64,000 nucleotides of DNA. Origin: Rhododendron vialii. Its lineage: Eukaryota > Streptophyta > Magnoliopsida > Ericales > Ericaceae. Under the pieces are notes generated by a model that had not been told where the DNA came from, did not search any database, and saw nothing but the letters and a program-made list of their open reading frames with translations. How positions within the stretch are numbered: the stretch's first letter is position 1; every line of letters begins with the position of its first letter. The DNA lies in assembly GCF_030253575.1 (NCBI RefSeq), contig NC_080558.1, forward strand, positions 2,800,001 through 2,864,000, written 5' to 3'. Made by a program: the position numbers and the translations under genes. Shown one piece after another: positions 11,910 to 23,869 of the stretch.

Positions 11910-13502
11910 AACCCAAAGTCTGCTGTTGTGTGTTCTCTAATGGATCATTCTGTTGACAGCTCACTCGGTTAGTCGGTTGTTGATAAGCTAATAAGATGAC
12001 AAAAAAATAAACACTCTAATACAATTTTTTTTTTTAATTTTCAATTCACTTTCACATATTTTCGTACACTTTTTGCACATTTTAATACACATTTTTAACA
12101 TTAACAACAGCTCCGTGGGCCGTTTTTAGCATTTTTTTTAATTGGTGGCCCTACACTAGGAATTAGTACATGTATTTTTCCCACTTTGAGTCTTTGTCTC
12201 TTAATTTGACAACCTTGGTGCAGCATTTTCATGGAATATTGGTATCTACGGGATATCACAATTTATTTTATTCAACGAGGGCATGATGAAAATGTGGTAT
12301 TTTTCCATTTGGAAGCATTTTCTCCATTCCTCATCGTGAGGACGTACGAATGTTCAAAAGAAAGAATATACTTTATGTGTATTGTTTGTTCTTCATAAAT
12401 GTTTCTTCCATGTACTTAAAATGATACAGGGAATTTAGTTTTTTATGGGATCTTTCCGACTAAAAATGCAACTGTATATAAATAAGTAGCGGCCCTCAGC
12501 AAAGGCGAGAAAGGTGTTCACCTTGAGCCCCCGAAATTTTGATAAACAGAGGGCCGGCTTCCGAAAGGTTGTCATATTATTCATCAGGTATCGGTCTATG
12601 CAATTAAATCAATTATAAAAGAATAATTAGTATTTTTACCGCTTGAAATGCAGGAAAAATGATACTTAAGTGATTGTTTATGAAAACCTTATTGATTTCT
12701 TGAGGATATTTTGAATTGGGGTGATCAGAATCAGCGGAGTTTTGTTTGGCGTAAGAAACTACTTGTATTGAGTTCGCTTTGGTTCTTATGGATTATTGCC
12801 TTTTCCAAAAACAATTGTTTCTGATTTTTCCTGTTACATACCAGTAATTTTGTTTGTTTGAAGTCGACTTACATTTTTATCATTCGGCTTGTGAAAATAC
12901 ATAAACGGTCCCATTTTTTCATCTTCGAAACCTTTTACGTACGTCCCATCAACTCTTACATGGCCAGGCAATTTGAGTTTTATCTAGATTGAATTGGGCC
13001 CTAGCCTTTTGTGGCCCCGGCCTATAGTAGATAATGTAGATGTGCACGTAAATTGGTCAAGATACCCAGAATATTTATTAGCAGGAAGAGTATATGAATA
13101 GCGGATCCAAGGAATGGGATCTCAAATAGTACTTGAATATTATTGGTATCTCGAGACACCATTGTTTTTGGATTCAACATAGCCATAATGAATTTATGAT
13201 ATATTCTCATAACACCACTTGCAAAAGGAAAAAAGGTTCTTTAGCTTGGAGTTGAGTGAGCACCAAAATTGATGAGACAAACAATTTGAAATTTCCTCAT
13301 TTTCTTGCGTACCCTTTTCCAACAAGTGTTTGCACGCCCAAGGAGGCGGTGTTGAATGCAATTTAAATCATTAGGCTGGAGACTTAAATATCTACCAAGT
13401 ATCTGTCCAAGTTGCTAAATCAGTGGAATGGGAATCCCTCTCCTTTGTGTTCACTCGCAATTCGCAAACCCAAAAGATGCACCCTCCAAGTCCGGGATGG
13501 CG
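11910..13502. other. gene-free AT-rich sequence with an unclassified repeat remnant
   Basis: No coding signal. The stretch about 12487-13020 is bounded by GGCCCTCAGCAAAGGCG and GGGCCCTAGCCTTTTGTGGCC. This resembles the edges of degraded hAT-type elements common in plants, but I cannot define target duplications. Confidence 0.3.
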
Positions 13503-13626
13503 GATGCTGCCAAGCACCCCCTTGCCAATTAAGCGGGTGCCGAGTGGCCAATTCAGCCGTTCGTGCTGAGATGAATGACTGGATGTCGTTCGACACCCCG
13601 CTTGACAGGGGGTGCTTGACAGCATC
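13503..13626. mobile_element. MITE, family B (short copy)
   Basis: Terminal inverted repeats begin GATGCTGCCAAGCACCCCC on the left and, as complement, GATGCTGTCAAGCACCCCC on the right. It shares its ends and internal GAGATGAA motif with the copy at 14097-14283. Confidence 0.75.
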
Positions 13627-14096
13627 GAACCTCGAAGTCTGGGCTTCATGAAATTAAACACGGATGGAGCTTTTCAAGAATGACACAGGCCCGCCATGCT
13701 AGCACCGGAGGGTGTTACAGGTTTCCATTGGAAAATTTTGAGTAAAATTCCAATCTAGCAGCCGAATTATGGGCCATCCTTGAGGGCTCTCTTATTATCT
13801 ATGGCTGTCATGAATTGCAATATCACAAAGCTGGAAGATGGAATCTGAGGCTCGATCAAACTGCCATTTATCTGCTTCTGGATCTTAATATTGCAAATCA
13901 CCCTTTTAGTCCTCATGGACGAACTTGATGAGAAGAATATCAGATATATATGTTGAGAGGGAAATAAATGTGCCGATACCTTGGCAAATGATTTCACTCT
14001 TACTGGAGAGGATTCTCAATTTTATGTCTCAATTCCATCACGTATTAGTACTTTATTAGCTAACGATCCATAAGGGGCTAAGTACCCGGATTGGAA

Positions 14097-14283
14097 GATG
14101 CTGCCAAGCACCCCGTGCTTGGCAGCGGTGTCGATTTGGCACGGACGGCTTGGATTTAATCCGAGTGCATAAAAATCTCAAGTGTCTATTGTTCGGATTA
14201 AGATCTGAGTCATCCATTGGCGAGATGAACGGTCGGATGGACCGCTCGACACCACTGCCAAGCACGGGGTGCTTGGCAGCATC
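14097..14283. mobile_element. MITE, family B (long copy, near-perfect ends)
   Basis: The two ends are inverted copies over about 38 bp with a single mismatch, from GATGCTGCCAAG through GGTGTCGA. Each end itself folds: GCTGCCAAGCAC pairs with GTGCTTGGCAGC across CCC. The interior is weakly palindromic. Confidence 0.85.
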
Positions 14284-14425
14284 CCTAGAATGTAAACTCT
14301 TAATTTTCATGCACTCTCTTTTACCAAGAAAACACACACTAACTTTCTTTTACCAAGCATCCCCGGAGTATGTTTTTATACCCCGTTTTTTTGGTTTGTC
14401 ATATGGTAGTAAGTTTTTTGGGGTA

Positions 14426-14849
14426 TTCCGGAACGGACTGGGGAAGTTGCTATGCAGCATGTTGTGCACGGCAAAACATCGCCACCCCGGTCTCGCTCCG
14501 ACGATCGGAAACATTCACTTCGTAGAATTCGTCGAGTAGAACAATTGTACCCAAAAATCAGCTTAATCGGATATCATTAAGTGTCTCATCCGAACATTAT
14601 TATCTTGAAATTATTAAGTGTTCCCAAAAAATAGTGGATTTTATCTAATGTTTTGGATCTATTCGTTTCAAGATAATCATATTCGGATGAGACACTTCAT
14701 GATATCCGATCGATGGAGCTAATTTTTGGTGCACTTGTTCTACTCGACAAGCTCAACAAACGTTTCCAATCGTTGGAAAGAGACCAGGGTGTCGGTGTTT
14801 TGCCCGCACGTACGTGGCTGCGCAACACCTTCCCCAGTTCTTCCGGAAC
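14426..14849. mobile_element. foldback element of about 424 bp
   Basis: The left arm (CCGGAACGGACTGGGGAAG, then GTCTCGCTCCGACGATCGG, then GGATATCATTAAGTGTCTC) is repeated in inverted orientation on the right. Examples on the right are GAGACACTTCATGATATCC, CCAATCGTTGGAAAGAGACC and CTTCCCCAGTTCTTCCGG. The arms are roughly 190-210 bp with a short centre near 14625, and no protein is encoded. Confidence 0.75.
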
Positions 14850-15386
14850 GGATCCTACCGACTGCAATCTTAGGCCGCATTACCATATCCTCACCTGGAA
14901 CTTCTTCCACAGCTATTTCTCACAAACTTCGCTTGCGAGCCTGAGTGATGTAAATTATTATTTTTTGATACCTTAGTAAGTTGTTAATTTGTTTGGAAAA
15001 GAAGTAACGCATCTGCTTGTGAAGTGAGTATAAAGCTATGTACTGTATTTTATATCAAGAAGAATTTGGAAAGTGGTTTTCGGTTGCCTACTCAAGCTAG
15101 AATCAGTCTCTCCCCTCAAGGTGTTCCCCGTGCGTACTCTCCATTCCAGGATCGAAAACTTCAAAAAACCAAAAATTGAAGAAGAGGACTTTGAAATAGA
15201 GTAGGAGTATTTGTTTATAACATTCCCAATCTTTTTCATATTTGAATGAGATAACCTCAACTAAAAACCGCTTCTTCTTGAATGTGAGAAGTGGTTTTTA
15301 GATAAAAGGGGGTCAGCATTAAGACGGTAACGAGGGTCATCTGGACGCTCATCATTTGGACAGGAAAGTTTATTTAGACGCTCAGG

Positions 15387-15898
15387 CAAAGACAGATCCA
15401 CCTTTCGGCTTATGGGGGCAGGGGCAACGGCCCCCGCGTGGTTTCAAAGTTTCACAATTATCTAAGTTTTTTTTTTTGTTTAAATATCAAAATTATACAT
15501 GGTGGCCTCCCACTCAATAAAATAGTGGATAGAAAGGACATTTTCGACTATAAATATTGTCTGACTCAAAACACATACTTCGGACGGAGGATGAATTTCT
15601 CACAAATGCTTTGGTCATATTTATTGAGAAGGAAATTACCTCAACAATTAGTTGTAACTCAATAATAGATGATTTTCGGATCTAAGACATCGCTAATTTC
15701 CATTTTTGTACATGCTTGACGTATTTTTTTCACCTTTTAGTTATTTTTGATTTTTTAAGATCACGTAGATATTATGTTTTGTAATGGGTATTATTTTGTC
15801 ATTTAGATATTTTATATTCTTGAACGTTGGAATTTTAAGATTTCATTGTTCATGCTGTGGCCGGCCTTCTCTTATAGCAAATCCTGGTTCCATCCCTG
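15387..15898 (+). mobile_element. hAT transposon remnant (TTF/MYM-type) with 8-bp target duplication
   Basis: The left end CAAAGACAGATCCACC and the complement of the right end, CAGGGATGGAACCAGG, match as hAT-type terminal repeats. The flanking 8-mers CGCTCAGG (15379-15386) and CGTTCGGG (15899-15906) agree at 6 of 8 positions, the size hAT elements create. The left side carries the GGGGGCAGGGGCAACGGCCCCC block often seen in this family. Only the last part of the transposase remains. Confidence 0.7.
15590..15685 (+). pseudogene. hAT transposase C-terminal remnant
   Basis: The frame reads DEFLTNALVIFIEKEITSTI followed by SCNSIIDDFRI and stop. This matches the end of the hAT dimerisation region of TTF-type zinc-finger transposases (pattern LTN.L..YIEKEIA..FS..SIIDDF), recalled from the family. 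No upstream transposase domain is present, so this is a deletion derivative. Confidence 0.6.
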
Positions 15899-16746
15899 CG
15901 TTCGGGGACGGAGACTAAGAAAAAATCAAGAGGCAAAATTGAGAGGGTGACCGTGGAATGTTGTAATCCTTAATACTACTAGTATTATTGTTCAATTCTG
16001 AATCAAATGAATTTTTCTTTCCTCGTGAATGTATGCTAGGCACACAAATATTGTCCGTCAAATCACCGGTTCTTGCTTTCGTTCACCTTTATTATTCGCG
16101 GTAAATCATTTGAATTGTGTTACTAACAACAGTAACGGAATTCTCATGTCATCATTTAAAGGCCCTCGCAAAGCCCCGCCTATTATTATTGAATACTTTC
16201 TACAGATAAAAGATCGCCACGACATTTTGGGTTAGTCTGTCTTCCAAATCTCTCAAGAAAAGTGAATGATAAGTCTATACCTACTAATTTGTTGCTACGT
16301 AAATAATTAGGAGTATTACGTAGAAAGACGTCGCATGGTACTCCGGGAACACTTAATAATTACACACTATTGACGTAGGGAGGTTTTTTTTTTGGGTGTT
16401 CTTGAAGCATTGCTCTGCACCATTCTAAGCCTGCCATGTGTCATTTTTCCCCCTTAATTACCAATACAAAGTATGTAGACCCCACAAGATGCACCGATCA
16501 CATAACATTTGGAGCACCAAGTGGATTTACTCCAGGAGCATTCAAAAATTTTGTCAATGGCCCATGGCCGTTGGATGATCAGTAATCATTGGATGATTGG
16601 AACATTAATTAGCATATCTCCAAATCAACAGGTATCAAAACAGGTAAAAAGAAAACGTACACACAAAGAACACAAAAGAAGATTTGGATGAGATCACTTT
16701 CTTTTGTAATAAAATTCACTAAATTAACAACCCTTAAATTAGGGGA

Positions 16747-16894
16747 CTGTGCTATGCACCATTCGAGCCGTCCGTTCAGCAATTCAACGGTTTGGATCTC
16801 ATTTCGGCAATGAACGATTCATATGCTACAAAGCGAAGACGAGATCGGAGTTGTTGAATTACCGAACGAACGACTCGAATGGTGCATAATACAG
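16747..16894. mobile_element. palindromic MITE, family A
   Basis: The left arm CTGTGCTATGCACCATTCGA is mirrored by TCGAATGGTGCATAATACAG on the right. The interior has ATTTCGGCAATGAACG, shared with the family A element at 11728. Confidence 0.75.
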
Positions 16895-17210
16895 CGTTGT
16901 GCCTCGTGAGATGGTGAATCTAGTTAAGGACGCAAACCGAGGATAACGAGACAGTCAAAAAAGGTGGGATTTTGATCTCCCCTACACATATTCTTTTCTT
17001 TGCTTTAAGGCGGGACCCATTCATTGGGTTGTCTGTTTGTGATCTCTCTCTCTTTTCCTTTATGGCTCGCTGTTTTTTATCCGTTTTGAGAAGAACAAGG
17101 CCAGGGTAGGGCATCGTTTTGGTGCTTTTGATGTTCAAAAAACGACTTGAGGCTTTCCTCACATGTCATTATCCTAGCTAATATCTGCACCTACCTTATA
17201 TTTCATCGAC

Positions 17211-19255
17211 ATATATGTCATTTGTGTGCGTGTATTATATATATTGGAGTATATACAAGCGGTCGGGGGTGCGCCCTCCGTGTGTGCATGTGGAATTGCA
17301 AATGAAAATATTTGGGGTGTGAGAGTGTGGATGGGTAGTTTTTTCGGGAGTGGGATGTGTGGTTAAGTTTTAATGATTTTACTATTTCGCCTTAAGATTA
17401 ATCATGTTACAACAAAATCGGATGTAAAACATGGGTTTTGATTAGGTCAAAAGTGGAAATTACTCTTATGACACGGCTTTAAAAACAGGTCACACCAAAA
17501 GCTCCTCTTCCTTTATAGATTAGAATAGATGGATATCGTTTTCAAATCAACTGGGATACTTGTATTGTAAGATGCGTTAATAAAAGTTACAGACTAATAT
17601 GCAATTACAGGTTAGTTACTAGATAATATAAAAATATGTCGTACGTATATATGAAGAATAAGTTTTTAACTTTTTTGGATGGAAATTTTCAAGTCTTCCG
17701 AGTGAGGTCTATCACATTAAGTATTTATGGTGCCTCGGTCAAGGAAAGGGAGAAAGAGTCCTTATCTGATTCAACCAAAGCATAATTGAATATGCTCTTT
17801 CTTCTATTTGAGCTTCTAAAATGAATAAATTTTTGGTTTCCTTATTGCTGTTATGATTTGATTTGATATATGAAGGATGCTGCTCATTTCAAATTTTACA
17901 GGAGTGAGAAGAGATCGAACTTGAATGGTGAGAGAGTATTTGGAATATTTGCTTAAAATTAGCATGTAAAAGATATTAAAATCTTTATTTATTTATTTAT
18001 TTTTTTGCTATTTGGTATCTCAGGATCAGCTGGCGATGCTATTAAATGATTCATTATAAAAATTTGATATTTTTGCGGCACACGCATCTAATATGCACAA
18101 CCTCTAGAGCTTACGAAAAAAAATTACGTGTAATGCGCGGCATGACAAAGAAATTTATGTTTTCAATTGGAAAAAAGAAGAATTTTTTTTTTCCTCACAA
18201 TGATAATAGGTGATATTATAGATCCAAGAAACAATACATCAAGAGAAAACTGTATCCCTAAACAAGAGGCAAGAAACCAAATAGAAGGGGACTCAGTCCA
18301 AAGACTACACTTAATTTCAACTAAACCCATTGCTCCAAACATATGGAGCACTGCAGAAAAATAACCAAAAACACCCACACAGGGGTGAATAGAAAAATCG
18401 GTAACAGAACCGGACGGAGTCCGCCGTACTAGAGCAAATTTCATCCACCCACCTAGATCTCCTACTTCGGTGGGAGGAGGACGCCTCCGGCAACCACGAT
18501 CTACAAGCCACTACATCCAAAAGCCGTTGGACTGCATGGATGAAGAGGCAGAGGAGGGGCGGTAGATGATGGTTTGGAGAGGAGGAGGATGGGGTGAAGG
18601 GGGAAAGAGAAAAAACCTCTGGAATCTATAATCGGGAGGTTGAAAAATTCCATGAGGGAGAGAAATTCCTCCCCTCCCGTCACCCATTGGGACATAAAAC
18701 CCTTGGTGGAGGGAAAGGAGAGATGGGGGCAGTGGCTTCTTTAAGGTGAGAGAGAGAGAGCGCGCAAGGTTTGATAGTCTTGTGGAGTAGTTTAATCGGT
18801 GAAATTTAGGGATTAGAGTGCATGCATGGCTTTGCAAGATGCAACTGATCAAGTTCTCACAATAAAAATAAAGAAGCCCACCCTAGATGTCTATATGGCG
18901 CTGAAAAGGATGTAATAATTTGATGATCATGTTTGGCCATTTAGTATTACTAGCAATTATCTTCCTATAGCCCCCTTTGATAATTTCCTTCGCAATTCAT
19001 TTTTGTTTTAAACCTCGAAAGTCAATATGTTAGAATAGTTAGATTAACACATTAAACGAGAAATTGAGTTCCTGATCTCCTTTCTCCTAACATTTAAGTG
19101 CGCTCCTCCTTTCTAAATCATGTCTCTCAGGCCATAAAGTTTCCAAATCACTTAATTGTTTTGGCATCCAAGCATTCGCTTTTGCAAATTTGCTAGGGTT
19201 CTTGTTAGAGATTAGTTCCATATTGCTTGGGTATGAAATGTGGGAATGACACGAG
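17211..19255. repeat. tandem duplication, unit 1 (2045 bp)
   Basis: This unit runs from ATATATGTCATTTGTGTG at 17211 to GGGAATGACACGAG before 19256 and is followed directly by a second copy. Both copies share an internal minus-strand segment (about 18800 to 18160). It reads like the GC-rich 5' part of a retroelement or a degraded gene, with short open frames such as MDVVACRSWLPEASSSHR that are also present in unit 2. No intact gene is encoded. Confidence 0.85.
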
Positions 19256-21747
19256 ATATATGTCATTTGTGTGCGTGTATTATATATATTGGAGTATATA
19301 CAAGCGGTCGGGGGCGCGCCTTCTGTGTGTGCATGTGGAAGTGCAAATGAAAATATTTAGAGTGTGAGAGTGTGGATGGATAGTTTTTTCGGGAGTGGGA
19401 TGGGCGGTTGAGTTTTAGTGATTTTACTATTTCGCCTTAAAGTTAATCATGTTACAGCAAAATCAGATGTAAAACTTGGGTTTTGATTAGATCAAAAGTG
19501 GAAATCACTCCTGTGACACGGCTTCAAAAACAGGTCACACCAGAAGCTCCTCTCCCTTTATAGATTAGAATAGATAGATATTGTTTTCAAATCAACGGGG
19601 ATACTTGTTGTATTGTAAGATGCGTTAATAAAAGTTACGAAGAAATCTGCAATTACAGGTTAGTTACTAGATAATCTAAAAAATCTGCCGTACACGGTGT
19701 TTATGAAGAATAAGTTTTTAACTTTTTAGGATGGAAATTTTCAAGTGTTTTGAATGGGGTCTATCACATTGAGTCTTTCTGGTGCCTCGGTCAAGGGAAG
19801 GGAGGAAGAGTCCTTATCTGATTCAACCAAAACATAATTGAAATATATTCTTTCTTCTATTTGAGCTTCTAAAATGAATAAATTTTTGGTTTCCTTATTG
19901 CTCTTATGATTTGATTTGACATATGAAGGATGCTGCTCATTTCAAATTTTACAGGAGTGAGAAGAGATCGAACTTGAATGGCGAGAGAGTATTAATTTGG
20001 ACTATTTGGTATCTCAGGATCAGCTGGCGATGCTATTAAATGATTCATTATAAAAATTTGATATTTTTGCAGCACACGCATCCAATATGCACAACCTCTA
20101 AAGTTTATGAAAAAATATAAAATAACGTGTGATGCGCGGCATGACAAAGAAATTTACGTTTTCAATTGGAAAAAAGAAAGATTTTTTTTCCCCACAACGA
20201 TAACAGGTGATATTATAGATCTAAGAAACAGTACATCAAGAGGACACTCTATCCCTAAACAAGGGATCAAGAAACCAAATAGGAGGGGACTCAGTCTAAA
20301 AACTACACTAATGCAGGCCGATATTTTAATTATTTAAGAAATATAGGAATTTTAGTTTATTATTTTGTAATTAGTATTTTATTAGGAATCTTTTCGTTTT
20401 AGCATAAATTGCCTAGGATATTGGATTTTCTTAATTAGGTTGATTCTATTTCCTCTTTATTGTTTTCTTGCTCTCTAAGACGTAGATTTAGTTTTCCCTT
20501 ATTTAGGTTTCCTTTTTAGTATTTCTAGTAGTTATTATAAATTGAGTTGTAAGCCTTCGGGTTAGGAGGGTTGTTGTTATTGAATTAAAGAAAAAATGAG
20601 AGTTTTTTCATAATTGTGTATTCGAAGAGGGAGTACCTCTAATTCATACTTATTCGTGTTTATATTTCAAATAGAGAATCTTTAGCATAAGCAAGTTCCT
20701 GATATCTTCTTACACATAATTTCGTAACTCCAACTAAATCCATCGCTCCAAACAGATGGAGCACTGCACAAAAACAACCAAAAACACCACATAGGGGTGA
20801 CAGAAGCTCCACAAACAGGGAAAAAATCTCACACAGGGGACACCGAAGAAAAGAACTAGAAAAAAAAGAGAAAAATCGGTAACGGAATCGGACGGAGTCC
20901 GTCGTACTGGAGCAGATTTCATCCACCCACCTAGATCTCCCACTCCGGTGGGAGGAGGATGCCTCCGGCAACCACGATCTACAAGCCACTACATCCAAAA
21001 GCCGTCGAACTGCACGGCGGAAGAGGCGGAGGATGGGCGGCGGATGATGGTTTGGAGAGGAGGAGGATTGGGTGAATGGGGAAAGAGAGAAAAACTTCGA
21101 GATCTATAATTAGGAGATTGAAAAATCCCAGGAGGGAGAGAAATCATCCCTCCCCTTTTGTCACCCATTGGGGAATAAAACCCTTGGAGGAGGGGAAGGA
21201 GAGAGATGGGGAGCGGCAGCTTCTTTAGGGTTAGAAAGAGAGAGCGCAAGGTTTGATAGTCTTATGGAATAGTTTAATATGTGAAATTTAGGGGTTAGAG
21301 ACTTAGAGTGCATGCATGGCTTTGCAAGATGCAACCGATCAAGTTCTCACAATAAAAATAAAGAAGCCCACCCTCATATCTATGTGGCGCTGAAAAGGCT
21401 GTAATAATTTGATGATCATGTTTGGCCATTTAGTATGACTAGCTATTATCTTCCTATAGCACCCTTTGATAATTTCCTTCTCAATTCATTTTTTTTTAAT
21501 CGTCAAAAGTCAATATGTTAGAACAGTTAAATTAACACATTAAATGAGGAATTGAGTTCCTAATCTCCTTTTTTCTAGCACTTAAGTGTGCTCCTCCTTT
21601 CTAAATCATGCCTCTCAAGGCCATAAAGTTTCAAATCACTTAATTGTTTTGGCTTCCAAGCATTCACTTTTGCAAATTTGCTAGGGTTCTTGTTAGAGAT
21701 TAGTTCCATATTGCTTGGGTATACATGGAATGTGAGAATGACACGAG
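19256..21747. repeat. tandem duplication, unit 2 (2492 bp)
   Basis: This is a head-to-tail copy of 17211-19255, with scattered substitutions, a deletion near 19996, and an insertion of about 400 bp at about 20309-20714 that is absent from unit 1. The copies differ visibly but remain easily aligned over their whole length, so the duplication is neither very recent nor ancient. Confidence 0.85.
20309..20714 (+). mobile_element. solo-LTR-like insertion in unit 2
   Basis: In unit 1 the target reads CTACACTTAATTTC without a break (18306-18319). In unit 2 it is split: TACAC(TA) before and TACAC(ATAATTTC) after, consistent with a 5-bp duplication TACAC. The insert has a TATA-like TATTATAAATTGAG at about 20533 and a polyadenylation-like GAATTAAAGAAAAAA at about 20583, as LTRs do. 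No internal retroelement domain is present. The exact ends (TG...CA) are ambiguous by a few bases. Confidence 0.6.
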
Positions 21748-22249
21748 GGACGATCTCTCCACTCATTGTCAGGTATAAGATGGATATAAAGTTTTTATAG
21801 ATGCCCAAACAATATATTCAGTGATCACCGATTCCACTTTCAAGCAATGTAAAACCATATTCCGTCTATCAAATTGATGAATTGATAAAGTAATTTGATA
21901 ACATGACTAGACTTGTTTTAAACACAAAATACAAGTGAGCCATTCACTACCCACTTCCTTAAACCTTTGTGTTCTTCCAAGCACTTATCACCTTCCAAGT
22001 TGTCTATCAAATCATTAGGTTTCTAGCATCTTTTTCCATGGAAAATACTAGAATCTTAATTTCTGGACCTACTGGTAGAAAAAAAAAAAAAAATACAGTA
22101 GAAAAGATGTTTAGCTGTCATCTCATCCCAATCGTTGTATGGTAAACGCGAAACAAGATTTCTATTTACATATTTCTTATAACCTTTTAGCAGGAGATGA
22201 GAATGTACACATTTTCTTCATACTTTTTTTTTTTTTGGTAATGAAGAGT

Positions 22250-22440
22250 GTCCGTAATGAAGATTGATCCCCGGACCAGCTTGCTCGCACCACATGACTA
22301 ATCTCTCTAGCCCCCCACCAACCTTTGCTAACCCAAAGGGTTTTTTTTTACGCATGGGGTGCCCCCCCAAGGGCTTTTTGCAATATAGGAGAGTCGAACC
22401 TGAAACCTCGGGATGGTAAGCTCCTCCGTCCTCGGGGTTT
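22250..22440 (-). mobile_element. SINE-like dispersed repeat
   Basis: The reverse complement has a B-box-like GGTTCGACTCTCC (near 22400). At the far end it has the recurrent core in the form GGTGCGAGCAAGCTGGTCCGG (22270 region). It has the same layout as the copy at 10190-10375. No target duplication could be set. Confidence 0.4.
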
Positions 22441-22789
22441 TCTTCATACTTTAGTGTTACTATCTTAATATGTTAGTAGTTCCGAGCCTCGTTAGTAGCC
22501 ATAGCCAAGTAGGGTTGATAATACTTCATTGTTCAAATTTGATTTGAAAACATAACGAGATTTTAAAATTTGTTCACCTGTTTATAAGGCAAGCTAATTT
22601 GAAATGAGCTTTAATCGAGATGATCTCGAGTATTGGATTTGTTGTGCCTCTTAAGTCAAACAAGACAAGTACTAGCTTTTTTCGAATTTGGTTAGAAAGT
22701 TTAATGAACATCAAAAAGGAAAAATGTCCAAGCATGCATGGGTAGTCTATATAACAAACCGATCTCAAAAGTGTTTTTAACAAAATGCC

Positions 22790-23600
22790 AGGAGCTCGAG
22801 CTCGAACAATTTAGTTCTCGTTTATCAACCCTAGTGATTGTGCCGTTTCAAAAAAAAAAAAAAAAAAACCCTAGTGATTGTGCAGACTTTGAGCCCGGCA
22901 TACTGAATGAAGCCCAAGAGGTCTTATTACCTCTCCTATGGCCCAACCAGCAACAATGGCCCATCAAGTTCTATGGGTCAAGCCTTCACTACAAAGCCCA
23001 GGATCTCTGGCTTGAAAAAACCCGCCCAAGCTAAGGAGAAGTTTTGTGCGCGTGGTCAGATTAGTGGTGCCAAAGATTCGAGCCGAGGTTTGTTGTGATC
23101 GAGCTCGGCTCATTTAATAAATGAATTCAAAATTCGAGTTCGAGCTCTTAACAAGTCGGGCTCGGTTCATTTAACAAACAAGTCTTTGTAAACAAGCTGA
23201 ACTTTTTTGAGTCGAGCCAAGTTTTAAAATATTGAACCCGGATCGTTTATTACGCAGCCTAAAATTTGTGCTCAAACTTGGTTCAATTACTATTAAACAA
23301 GCCAAGCTAAGTCAAGCCTTAACAAACTAAACTTCGAATAGATCGTAGGCTGCTCGGTTCGTTTTCAGCCTTGAGTGAGATGCTCCCAATTCTTTCCAAA
23401 GTTCTACACCTCATTGCCGAAGGTCCACCCATTCACATACAAAGAGACCGTATATTCCCAAACCTGCCCAAAACTCGAGCCTCGAGCTCCAGTCACTGAG
23501 TCAACCGAGTTTTGGAGCGTTAAACTTGGCTCGATTAATAAATTAGTCCAAGACTCGAACTCAAAAGCTGCTCGATTACTAGATGAGTCCTAATTAACAA
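22790..23600. repeat. CTCGAGCTCG-type dispersed repeat upstream of SUV3
   Basis: Short stretches such as GAGCTCGAGCTCG, GTCGGGCTCGGTTCATTTAA and AAACAAGTC alternate through this region, a pattern known in non-autonomous plant DNA elements; a similar block is at 57740-58025. A segment containing AGAGACCGTATATTCC occurs twice (about 23443 and 23664), flanking part of it, which suggests an insertion into, or duplication of, the sequence upstream of the helicase gene. Confidence 0.45.
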
Positions 23601-23869
23601 GCCAAGCCTCGAGCAGCTTCCCTCCTGCTTTTTTGATCTCCACCCGTTGCATACCGCATACAGAGAGACCGTATATTCCTTACTTCAGACCCGAAGTCGG
23701 CGTCTGAGGATTCGGAGTATACGCCACCAAACGCCTCAAATGGGCTCCAAACTACGACAAACCTCTGACTTTTCGACGCACCCCACGTTTCCCTCCGAAT
23801 TCGTCTGATACCCACTTCATCGGAGGTACCTTGGAAGCAAACAATCTTGTCTAATCGGGGGAAAAAAAA

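Noticed and set aside
18163..18852. Several overlapping 60-110 codon minus-strand frames, also present in the second duplication unit
   Set aside because: The frames shift relative to each other between the two copies and carry differing indels. They look like a degraded retroelement or gene leader, not a gene.
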